31,660 nt of DNA. Source: JAAZFZ01 sp035647435 (GTDB lineage Bacteria > Bacillota > Clostridia > Oscillospirales > Acutalibacteraceae). Positions 1-7,564 of this stretch are shown here, one piece after another. The DNA is taken from NCBI GenBank assembly GCA_035647435.1, contig DASRNM010000072.1:1-31660 (forward strand). Reading direction: 5' to 3'. The notes below the pieces were generated by a model. That model was not told the origin of the DNA. It worked only from the letters and a program-made list of their open reading frames with translations, and made no database searches. How positions within the stretch are numbered: position 1 is the first letter of the stretch; the number at the start of each line of letters is the position of its first letter. The position numbers and the translations under genes were made by a program.

Positions 1-37
1 GTTTAAATCAAATCGAATCATTATTAGGAGGGATAAG

Positions 38-535
38 ATGAGCACACAAATAAAAAAATGCAACTGCGACAAAGGGAGTGAAAAGCAGAAGTATGAAGAA
101 ATTGCAAATATTATTGACCTTTATAAGGATAAAGAGGGCAATCTTATTCAAATTCTTCATCTTGCTCAAGAAATTTACGGGCATCTGCCTTTGGACTTGC
201 AGAAATTCATTGCAAAATCCTTAAACAAACCTTTGTCAGAGGTGTCGGGAGTTATCACATTTTATTCATTTTTTTCAACAACTCCAAGGGGCGAGCACAC
301 CATTCGAGTTTGCCTGGGCACCGCTTGCTATGTCAGGGGCGGGAAAAAGCTTGTGGAGCATTTGCAGGAGCTTTTGAACATTGATATTGGTGAAACAACC
401 GAGGATGGCAAATTCACGTTTGAAATAGCGCGATGTATAGGCGCTTGCGGTCTTGCTCCAGCAATTATGATTGATGATACAGTTTACAAACAGGTTAATG
501 TCAACAAGCTTGAATCAATCCTTTCCAATTATTAA
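38..535 (+). CDS. hydC: NuoE/HydC-like [2Fe-2S] subunit of trimeric [FeFe] hydrogenase
   Basis: Small electron-transfer subunit of a cytosolic NAD-linked [FeFe] hydrogenase. The 165-residue protein has the NuoE layout: an N-terminal helical part (about residues 20-75, including the typical IYGHLP and GVITFYSFF segments) followed by a thioredoxin-like ferredoxin fold. The four [2Fe-2S] ligands are visible as a CLGTAC pair (C-x4-C) and a CIGAC pair (C-x3-C). An extra CNC motif lies near the N-terminus and is probably not a cluster ligand. The start has an AGGAGG site upstream (from about position 26). It is the first gene of a three-gene operon and ends 16 bases before the next start. By analogy with HydABC it would pass electrons to or from the NuoF-like flavin subunit. 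Family assignment is firm; the exact redox partner is inferred. Confidence 0.93.
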   Translation: MSTQIKKCNCDKGSEKQKYEEIANIIDLYKDKEGNLIQILHLAQEIYGHLPLDLQKFIAKSLNKPLSEVSGVITFYSFFSTTPRGEHTIRVCLGTACYVRGGKKLVEHLQELLNIDIGETTEDGKFTFEIARCIGACGLAPAIMIDDTVYKQVNVNKLESILSNY

Positions 536-551
536 TTCAGGAGGTGAAAAA

Positions 552-3500
552 ATGAGTAAAAAGGTAAACAGCATTAAAAATTTACAACAAATTAAGAGTA
601 ACTATAACAACCAGCTTGCAAAGTACGACTACCAAATTTTGGTGTGCAGCGGAGCAGGCTGTGTTTCGTCAAGCTGCGGTGAAGTCAGAGATGCGGTCAT
701 TGATGAGCTTAATAAAAACGGTCTAAAAAGCAAGGTCGCTGTTTTTGAGACAGGTTGTATGGGCACATGCGCCGTCGGCCCCGTTATGCTCATTCTGCCC
801 GAAAGAATTTTTTACACCGAGCTTACACCTCAAACCTCGCGGGAAATTGTTAACGCCCATATTCTCAACAATAAAGTGTTGGAAGAGCACACCTTTTATG
901 ATAATACCCTAAATAGGCATGTTCCAAAAATTGATGACATTGAATTTTTTAAAAATCAAGTAAAAATTGCTTTAAGAAACTGCGGAGCAATGGATTATCA
1001 AAGCATTGATGCTTACATAGCAAGAAACGGTTATTTTGCAGCAATTCAATCAATCACCTCAAAGGACAGAGAGGGTATCATTGAAGAAATCAAAAAATCT
1101 GGCCTTAAAGGCCGTGGCGGTGCGGGTTTCCCGACCGGTGTTAAATGGGAGGCCGGCTACAACGCAAAAAGCGAACAGAAATACATTGTCTGTAACGCCG
1201 ACGAGGGTGACCCCGGTGCATTTATGGACAGGAGCATTATTGAGGGCGACCCTCACACCTTGATTGAAGGAATGATGCTCGGCGGATATGCAATTGGCGC
1301 AAGCATAGGTTATGTATATATCCGTGCGGAATATCCTATTGCAATTGAACGCTTGAAATCAGCAATTGAAGATGCAAGAGAAAAAGGCATTCTCGGCGAT
1401 AAATTGTTTGGAACAAACTTCAACTTTGACCTTGAAATAAGAATTGGCGCAGGTGCATTTGTTTGCGGAGAAGAAACGGCTCTAATGTCATCAATTGAAG
1501 GTAACAGAGGCGAGCCAAAGCAAAAGCCTCCGTTCCCATTCCAAAAGGGCTTGTTCGGTAAACCCACAATTATAAACAACGCTGAAACATTTGCTGCTGT
1601 ACCTGCAATTCTTCTCAACGGCAGTGATTGGTACGCTCAATACGGCACGCAAACAAGCAAGGGCACAAAGGTTTTTGCGCTTGCAGGTGATGTTGTGAAT
1701 TCGGGCATTATTGAAGTCCCGATAGGCATGCCTCTTGGCGATATATTGTTCAATATTGGCGGAGGAATGAGAAACAAAAAGAAATTCAAGTCTGCACAAA
1801 TAGGAGGCCCCTCGGGCGGATGTGTTACACAGGATAATCTAAATGTAATAACCGATTATGAATCACTCACAAAGCTCGGTGCAATTATGGGCTCAGGCGG
1901 TCTTATCGCCATGAACGAAGACACCTGCATGGTTGACACCGCACGATATTTTATGGATTTCATACAAGACGAATCCTGTGGCAAATGCGTTGCTTGCCGT
2001 GTCGGTACAAAGCGTATGCTTGAAATTCTTGAAAGAATCACTCGTGGCGAGGGTGAAGAGGGCGACATTGAGCTTCTAATAGAGCTTGGTGAAACAATTA
2101 AAGAAACAGCAATGTGTGGCCTCGGTCAAACAGCACCCAACCCCGTTTTGAGTACTATACGGTATTTTAGAGATGAGTTTGAGGAGCATATTCGCAACAA
2201 ATATTGCCGTGCAGGCGTGTGTGCGGACTTATTTATCTCACCTTGTGAAAACACATGCCCTGCAAATGTAAATGTGCCCGGTTATATGGCACTTGTCGCT
2301 GCAGGCAGATTTCTTGACGCTTACGACCTTATAAGGCAAGAAAACCCTTTCCCTGCTGTTTGTGGCCGAATATGCACCCGTCCCTGCGAGTCAAAATGTC
2401 GCAGAAGCACGGTTGACGAGCCTGTCGCAATTTGCGACATAAAGCGTTTTGTCGCTGATTATGCTTTAAAGAACAAAAAGCCTTATTCAAACGACCTCGT
2501 GTTCCCTAAAAACGGCAAAAAGGTTGCTATAATTGGTGCTGGTGCGTCAGGGCTAACATGCGCTTATTACCTGGTACGTATCGGCTACACAGTTGATGTT
2601 TATGAATCTCAGTGCGTTGCAGGCGGTGTTCTTGTTTTCGGCATACCCGAATACAGGCTGCCAAAAAAAGTTTTGGCACATGAAATTGAACTTATAAAAC
2701 AAGCAGGTGTCAATATTATTCTGAACACCGAAGTCGGCAAGGATATAGACTTCAAGAGTCTAAAAAAACTTTATGATTCTGTTTATATTTCAACAGGAAC
2801 ACAGCTCCCACAAAAAATCAAAATCCCTGGCGAAAACCTGCCCGGTGTTTTGCACGGTATTAACTACTTGAAGGATGTTAACTTGAAAAAGGATGTTAAA
2901 CTTGGCAAAACCGTTGCGGTTATCGGCGGAGGAAACACAGCGATTGATTCCGCAAGAACAGCTGTTAGGCTGGGTGCAGAAAAGGTAATGGTGCTCTACC
3001 GCCGTAACAAAGAGGCAATGCCTGCCTACGAAAGTGAAATTGAAGAGGCGGTTGAGGAAGGCATCGAAATTGTTGAGCTCATCTCCCCTGTTAGATTTAT
3101 TGCCGGCAATGACGGACGCGTTTCAAGGGTTGAATGTGTCAAAATGAATCTCTGTGAGTTTGATAAGAGCGGCAGAAGAAAATCGGCTAAGGTTGAAGGC
3201 TCGAACTTCTTTATTGATGTTGACACCGTTATACCGGCAGTCAGCCAGTATTCAGACTTGCCGTTTGTACGCAAGGACGAGATAAGCGTTACTTCTTGGG
3301 GTGCATTTGTTATTGATGACGACACGCTCATGACAACTATGGAGGGTGTGTTTGCAGGCGGTGACGTTACAAGGGGCCCCGATACTGTTATCCGTGCAAT
3401 TGCAGACGGCAAAAGGGCGGCAGAATCCATTGATATTCATCTTGGCGGTAGCGGTAAATTAAACAAAGGCAACCCGATAGATATTCCGGATAAAATAAGT

Positions 3501-3650
3501 GAGGACGAAATTGTCGAACATGAAAAATTCCCATTTGACAAGCTCCCCGCCGACACTCGCAAAAACTGCTTTGACGAGGTCGTTTTGGGATATCATAATC
3601 TAAATGCTATGGCAGAGGCAATGCGCTGCCTGCGCTGCGACAGGAGGTAG
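552..3650 (+). CDS. hydB: NuoF/HydB-like NADH-binding flavoprotein fused to a GltD/NfnB-type FAD-NADP(H) module
   Basis: Diaphorase subunit of the [FeFe] hydrogenase, 1,032 residues from the ATG at 552, which has a GGAGG site just upstream; an open frame extending back to 471 lacks such support. Order of domains: thioredoxin-like [2Fe-2S] domain (about 15-110, CSGAGC and CMGTC pairs); NuoF core with FMN/NADH loop (GRGGAGFPTG, NADEGDPGAF); a [4Fe-4S] site C476, C479, C482 plus C522; then, where HydB proteins usually carry two ferredoxin clusters, a complete GltD-like module (about 550-1032). That module has an N-terminal Fe-S region (CENTCP, CGRICTRPCESKC), an FAD motif (IIGAGASG) and a second dinucleotide motif (VIGGGNTAIDSARTAVRLGA followed by YRR) of the kind that binds NADPH in GltD and NfnB. 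Dual NAD/NADP use is therefore inferred. Domain assignments are firm. Confidence 0.93.
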   Translation: MSKKVNSIKNLQQIKSNYNNQLAKYDYQILVCSGAGCVSSSCGEVRDAVIDELNKNGLKSKVAVFETGCMGTCAVGPVMLILPERIFYTELTPQTSREIVNAHILNNKVLEEHTFYDNTLNRHVPKIDDIEFFKNQVKIALRNCGAMDYQSIDAYIARNGYFAAIQSITSKDREGIIEEIKKSGLKGRGGAGFPTGVKWEAGYNAKSEQKYIVCNADEGDPGAFMDRSIIEGDPHTLIEGMMLGGYAIGASIGYVYIRAEYPIAIERLKSAIEDAREKGILGDKLFGTNFNFDLEIRIGAGAFVCGEETALMSSIEGNRGEPKQKPPFPFQKGLFGKPTIINNAETFAAVPAILLNGSDWYAQYGTQTSKGTKVFALAGDVVNSGIIEVPIGMPLGDILFNIGGGMRNKKKFKSAQIGGPSGGCVTQDNLNVITDYESLTKLGAIMGSGGLIAMNEDTCMVDTARYFMDFIQDESCGKCVACRVGTKRMLEILERITRGEGEEGDIELLIELGETIKETAMCGLGQTAPNPVLSTIRYFRDEFEEHIRNKYCRAGVCADLFISPCENTCPANVNVPGYMALVAAGRFLDAYDLIRQENPFPAVCGRICTRPCESKCRRSTVDEPVAICDIKRFVADYALKNKKPYSNDLVFPKNGKKVAIIGAGASGLTCAYYLVRIGYTVDVYESQCVAGGVLVFGIPEYRLPKKVLAHEIELIKQAGVNIILNTEVGKDIDFKSLKKLYDSVYISTGTQLPQKIKIPGENLPGVLHGINYLKDVNLKKDVKLGKTVAVIGGGNTAIDSARTAVRLGAEKVMVLYRRNKEAMPAYESEIEEAVEEGIEIVELISPVRFIAGNDGRVSRVECVKMNLCEFDKSGRRKSAKVEGSNFFIDVDTVIPAVSQYSDLPFVRKDEISVTSWGAFVIDDDTLMTTMEGVFAGGDVTRGPDTVIRAIADGKRAAESIDIHLGGSGKLNKGNPIDIPDKISEDEIVEHEKFPFDKLPADTRKNCFDEVVLGYHNLNAMAEAMRCLRCDRR

Positions 3651-3655
3651 GTGTT

Positions 3656-5680
3656 ATGATTAATTTAAAAATAAACGGAAAACCGATTACAGCTAAAAAG
3701 GGCATAACCATTTTGGAGGCGGCAAAGGCTAACAATATAAACATCCCTCACCTTTGTTATATTGAAGGAATACACAAGTTCGGCTCCTGCCGCATTTGCG
3801 TTGTAGAGGTCAAAGGAGCAAAAACACTTCAAGCCTCCTGCATGACAGAAATTGCGGAGGGTATGGAGGCTTTTACACACACCGAAAAGGTCCGCAAGGC
3901 TCGCAAAGTTTTGTATGAACTGCTGCTCTCGGACCATTCAAAAGATTGCCTTAACTGCAAACGCAACCTGAGTTGCGAGTTGCAGGAGTTAGGCAAAACC
4001 CTAGGCGTTGGAGAAACACGCTTTGAGGGCGAACGCTTTGAGCGCCCTATTGATGTTTCTGTTTCAATAGTCAGGGACTTATCAAAATGCGTTTTGTGCA
4101 GAAGATGCGTAACCGTCTGCAATGAAATTCAAGATACAGGTATTCTCAACGCCCAAAACAGGGGCTTCAAAACTGTGATTGGCCCGGCAATGGATTTGCC
4201 ACTAGGTGATGTCAACTGCACATTTTGCGGTCAATGCACAGTCGTGTGCCCTGTCGGCGCACTCAAAGAGACTGATGGAATACAAAAAGTCTGGAGCGCA
4301 CTGGGCAACAAAGGGAAATATACCGTTGTTCAGGTCGCACCTGCAGTCAGAGTTGCACTCGGCGAAGAATTCGGTTATGAGCCGGGCACAAGAGTAACAG
4401 GCAAAATGGCCGCAGCACTTCACGCCCTCGGCTTTGACAATGTATTCGACACAAATTTTGCGGCAGACCTCACAATAATGGAAGAGGGCACAGAATTGCT
4501 TGGTCGGCTAAAAAAAGCAGTTGGTGGCAATGATGTTTCACTGCCGATGGTAACAAGTTGCAGCCCGGGTTGGATCAAATTTATAGAACATACTCACCCT
4601 AACCAGCTTTCACACCTTTCATCTTGCAAATCTCCTCACACTATGTTAGGTTCTCTTGTCAAATCGTATTACGCTGAAAAAATCGGCGTCGCCCCCCAAG
4701 ACATATATATGGTATCAATCATGCCTTGCACAGCTAAAAAAGCCGAAATTGAGCGTGACGAGATGAAAAACAGTGGGCTACAAAATGTTGATGCTGTTCT
4801 AACAACAAGGGAGCTTGCCGCTATGATAAGGGAGGCGGGAATTGACTTTAGAAGCCTTGAAGATGAAGAATTCGATAATCCGCTCGGCATGTCAACGGGA
4901 GCGGCAGATATTTTCGGCCTTACGGGCGGCGTTATGGAGGCAGCACTTCGAACCGTATATGAGCTTGTTACAGGTCGTGAAATACCATTTGAAGGTCTTC
5001 ATGTGGCACCGATTGTCGGACTTGACACGGTTAAGAGCGCAGAAATCACAATCACAGACCCACTTGACGAATATAAGTCTTTTGACGGCGTTAGCGTTAA
5101 AGTAGCTGTTACAAGTGGTCTCAAAGGCGCAAGGCAACTCCTTGAACAAATCGAAAGTGGCGAATCCCCATATCATTTCATTGAAGTTATGGGATGCCCC
5201 GGTGGCTGTATAACAGGCGGAGGTCAACCCCGCTCGGACGACCCCGAGGTCAGGTTCAAAAGACTTCAAGGTCTTTACCACGAGGATGAAAGCAAGGAAA
5301 TTCGCAAATCACATGAAAACCCATATATCAGCGCAATATACGAAGAATACCTCGGTCACCCGGGCAGTCATAAATCTCACGAACTTTTGCATACTCACTA
5401 TGTGAAACGGGGCATATTCAACGAGCTAACTGATGAAAGATTTTCACGAAGCGGAGGTAACCCGATGACAAATAAAATAAAACCCTCAAAAACAAAACAA
5501 GGCGGAAAAGATAATAGTGTTCAACAAAAAGAACGAGTCAGCGGCAACCTTGAATCAGTACAGGTAATGGCATTAAAATCAGAAAACGATAGACTGCGTG
5601 CTGAGCTTGCAGATACAAAAGAATCTGTTGAAATCTTCAAAAAAGTCATTTCCGACTACGCAGAAAAACGTAAAAAATAG
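3656..5680 (+). CDS. hydA: [FeFe] hydrogenase catalytic subunit HydA (trimeric, group A type)
   Basis: Catalytic subunit reducing protons or oxidising H2 at an H-cluster. The 674-residue protein shows, in order, a plant-type [2Fe-2S] domain (C34, C45, C48, C62), a His-Cys3 [4Fe-4S] site (H94, C98, C101, C107), two [4Fe-4S] ferredoxin sites (C145-C155 and C188-C198) and the H domain. H-cluster motifs are L1 TSCSPGW (302-306), L2 MPCTAKK (356-362) and L3 EVMGCPGGC with C514 and C518. L1 has Ser303 where the textbook motif has a cluster-ligating Cys, and an extra Cys324 lies in SSCKSPH. After the usual C-terminus (HELLHTHYVKRGIF) there is an unusual lysine-rich, coiled-coil-like tail from about residue 600, preceded in the DNA by a strong internal ribosome binding site. 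The start uses AGGAGG overlapping the previous stop. Maturases HydEFG are not in the window. Confidence 0.95.
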   Translation: MINLKINGKPITAKKGITILEAAKANNINIPHLCYIEGIHKFGSCRICVVEVKGAKTLQASCMTEIAEGMEAFTHTEKVRKARKVLYELLLSDHSKDCLNCKRNLSCELQELGKTLGVGETRFEGERFERPIDVSVSIVRDLSKCVLCRRCVTVCNEIQDTGILNAQNRGFKTVIGPAMDLPLGDVNCTFCGQCTVVCPVGALKETDGIQKVWSALGNKGKYTVVQVAPAVRVALGEEFGYEPGTRVTGKMAAALHALGFDNVFDTNFAADLTIMEEGTELLGRLKKAVGGNDVSLPMVTSCSPGWIKFIEHTHPNQLSHLSSCKSPHTMLGSLVKSYYAEKIGVAPQDIYMVSIMPCTAKKAEIERDEMKNSGLQNVDAVLTTRELAAMIREAGIDFRSLEDEEFDNPLGMSTGAADIFGLTGGVMEAALRTVYELVTGREIPFEGLHVAPIVGLDTVKSAEITITDPLDEYKSFDGVSVKVAVTSGLKGARQLLEQIESGESPYHFIEVMGCPGGCITGGGQPRSDDPEVRFKRLQGLYHEDESKEIRKSHENPYISAIYEEYLGHPGSHKSHELLHTHYVKRGIFNELTDERFSRSGGNPMTNKIKPSKTKQGGKDNSVQQKERVSGNLESVQVMALKSENDRLRAELADTKESVEIFKKVISDYAEKRKK

Positions 5681-5699
5681 TAATTTGCATTGAAAAAAG

Positions 5700-5729
5700 T
5701 CGGGAGCTACAAATTTGCTCCCGATTTTT
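5700..5729 (+). terminator. Rho-independent terminator of the [FeFe] hydrogenase operon
   Basis: An 8-bp perfect stem (TCGGGAGC and GCTCCCGA) with a 9-base loop is followed by a T run. It lies 20 bases after the hydA stop codon. Confidence 0.88.
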
Positions 5730-5740
5730 AATAAATTTTG

Positions 5741-5769
5741 TTGAATTTCCATAAAATTTATGTTATTCT
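5741..5769 (+). promoter_or_regulatory. Candidate sigma-A promoter for the response regulator
   Basis: TTGAAT (5741-5746), a 17-base spacer and TATTCT (5764-5769) lie 39 bases before the response-regulator start and after the upstream terminator. Only consensus similarity supports it. Confidence 0.5.
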
Positions 5770-5808
5770 TTTTTTGTATATACATATTAGAAAAGCATTG
5801 GAGGTAGT

Positions 5809-6483
5809 ATGAAGAATATTCGTCTGCTTATTGCCGACGGTAATCCAGAAACCAGAAACGTCATAAAAGAAATCGTTACGGCAGAAAACTTTTTTGCCGA
5901 CGAAACAGCTGATGGCATTTCTGCATTAAAGCTTTTTAAACGAAACGATTACAAAATCATCATACTTGACACTGAATTGCCCGAACTTGACGGTTACAAT
6001 GTCTGCCGCCAGATTCGGAAAGTTTCTGATGTGCCTATTATTATTACTAGTTATATCATAGACGAAGCCGAAAAGCTTTGCTTTTTTGAGGCAGGCGTTG
6101 ATGACTACGTTGTTAAGCCATTCTACCCCTCCGAGCTTATGGCTCGCATAAAGGTTTTTCTGCACCGCTCGTCGGGGCTTGAAGAAAACACACGATTTAT
6201 CTATATGAACGAAATATATATTGACACCGTTTCAAGAACAGTCCATGTTGACGACAAACCGATACAGCTCACCCCTAAAGAATATGACCTTTTGATGTTT
6301 ATGGCAAAAAACCCAAACAAGGCACTTTCAAGGGATGTTCTGCTCAACGAAGTTTGGGGGTTTGATTTTTTCGGTTCTGATAGAACAATCGACACACATA
6401 TAAAAACCCTGCGAGAAAGCCTCAAGCCATATCAATACCACATAACAACAGTTTGGGGGTTTGGTTACAAATTTGAATTGTGA
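5809..6483 (+). CDS. Orphan OmpR/PhoB-family response regulator
   Basis: Two-domain transcriptional regulator of 224 residues. The receiver domain (about 4-118) carries the phospho-acceptor Asp in IILDTELPELDGYNV, a Ser at the switch position (IIITSYI) and the conserved Lys in VVKPF. The pocket start reads LLIADGNPE, so one of the two usual N-terminal acidic residues (ED or DD) is Ala. The C-terminal winged-helix domain (about 128-224) is typical: IQLTPKEYDLL, SRDVLLNEVWG, DRTIDTHIKTLR and VWGFGYKFE. GGAGG lies just before the ATG. No histidine kinase is encoded beside it or anywhere in the window, so its signal and targets are unknown. It is flanked by terminator and promoter signals and appears to be transcribed alone. 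Confidence 0.92.
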   Translation: MKNIRLLIADGNPETRNVIKEIVTAENFFADETADGISALKLFKRNDYKIIILDTELPELDGYNVCRQIRKVSDVPIIITSYIIDEAEKLCFFEAGVDDYVVKPFYPSELMARIKVFLHRSSGLEENTRFIYMNEIYIDTVSRTVHVDDKPIQLTPKEYDLLMFMAKNPNKALSRDVLLNEVWGFDFFGSDRTIDTHIKTLRESLKPYQYHITTVWGFGYKFEL

Positions 6484-6544
6484 TTATTAAAATAAATATT
6501 ATTTATTAAGTGAAAAATATAAATAAATAGTAAAAGAGGTAAAT

Positions 6545-7450
6545 ATGTTTTCTTCAATAATGAAATCAATTATCGCAGTTCTTATTGCATTGGCAGCAAT
6601 TATCAATGTTGATATAGGCTTGCCTAACAAACCTGTCGGCGAAAAGCTTGACCTTTCACAATTCACTCTTGTTTGGGAGGATGAGTTTGAGGGCGATACA
6701 ATTGACACAGAAAAGTGGAACAATAATCAAAATGTTGGCGGTTTACATTGGGGGCCTATTCGCAGAGGTGGTTATTGGCACAAGGATATGGCTTTCGTCA
6801 ATGACGGCTCACTAAAAATCAGAACTCAATATTTTGACGAGGGCAAAGACCCTGAAAATGGCTATGATGCAGGTTATTATTCTGCTCAAGTGACCACAAA
6901 GGGCAAGTTTCAACAACTCTACGGCTATTTTGAGGTGAGCTGCAAACTTCCTCCCGCTCAAGGGCTCTGGGCAGCATTTTGGATGATGAACGACGATGTG
7001 TTCAATGTTGACGGCAGTGGCGAAGACGGAACGGAGATTGATATTTTTGAATCATTCTATTATAAAGATAGTTGGTGGGGGGCCGGTGACGCTGTTTCGA
7101 TAAACCTTCACTATGACGGATATGACGAAAACCATCAAGGCAAGAAATTAGGACTATATAATATTGAAAACCCCTATGATACATTTAACACTTACGGTGT
7201 CGAATGGAATGAAGACGAGTATATTTTTTATATCAACGGTGTTGAATGTGTCAGAAGTGATTTCGGCGGTGTATCTAAAAACGCTGAATATATGATTTTA
7301 TCCGTTGAGGTCGGCGGAGAAAACGGAGTTGCCGCAGGCACACGAAATGGTTGCGGGGTTATAGCTAAAACGCCTGAGGAAAATTGGCCTGTTGATTTTG
7401 AAATTGATTATGTTAGGGCATATCAATATAACCACCTGTTAGAGAGTTAG
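6545..7450 (+). CDS. Secreted glycoside hydrolase family 16 (endo-beta-glucanase/laminarinase-like)
   Basis: Predicted extracellular beta-glycanase of 301 residues. The catalytic GH16 signature is clear: E164-I-D166-I-F-E169, giving nucleophile and acid/base glutamates either side of the assisting Asp. Other family features are the N-terminal WEDEFEGDTIDTEKW strand, the GLWAAFWMM segment before the active site and the closing VDFEIDYVRAYQ strand. The N-terminus has one Lys and a hydrophobic stretch (about 7-20), consistent with a signal peptide or membrane anchor, with a short linker to the catalytic domain at about residue 38. GH16 covers laminarinase, lichenase, agarase and others; the sequence alone does not fix the substrate. 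An AGAGGT site precedes the ATG. It has its own terminator, so it is probably monocistronic. Confidence 0.92.
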   Translation: MFSSIMKSIIAVLIALAAIINVDIGLPNKPVGEKLDLSQFTLVWEDEFEGDTIDTEKWNNNQNVGGLHWGPIRRGGYWHKDMAFVNDGSLKIRTQYFDEGKDPENGYDAGYYSAQVTTKGKFQQLYGYFEVSCKLPPAQGLWAAFWMMNDDVFNVDGSGEDGTEIDIFESFYYKDSWWGAGDAVSINLHYDGYDENHQGKKLGLYNIENPYDTFNTYGVEWNEDEYIFYINGVECVRSDFGGVSKNAEYMILSVEVGGENGVAAGTRNGCGVIAKTPEENWPVDFEIDYVRAYQYNHLLES

Positions 7451-7468
7451 TATCATAGAAGCACAAAG

Positions 7469-7507
7469 CATCGTTACAAACATTAATTTTTTGTGACGAT
7501 GTTTTTT
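7469..7507 (+). terminator. Terminator of the GH16 gene
   Basis: A 12-bp stem (7469-7480 with 7490-7501, one G-T pair) with a 9-base loop is followed by TTTTTT. It lies 18 bases after the GH16 stop. Confidence 0.88.
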
Positions 7508-7564
7508 ATTTAAGTGTTGATTTTTGGGACAAGATTCCTTATAGTAATGTCGGGAGGGATAATT

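Noticed and set aside
471..551. Upstream extension of the NuoF-GltD protein by 27 residues
   Set aside because: It overlaps the end of the NuoE gene and lacks a ribosome binding site, whereas ATG 552 has GGAGG at the right distance.
1059..1800. Long open frames opposite the NuoF-GltD gene and similar frames opposite or within other genes
   Set aside because: They lie inside genes with strong family matches, have no ribosome binding sites and encode no recognisable protein.
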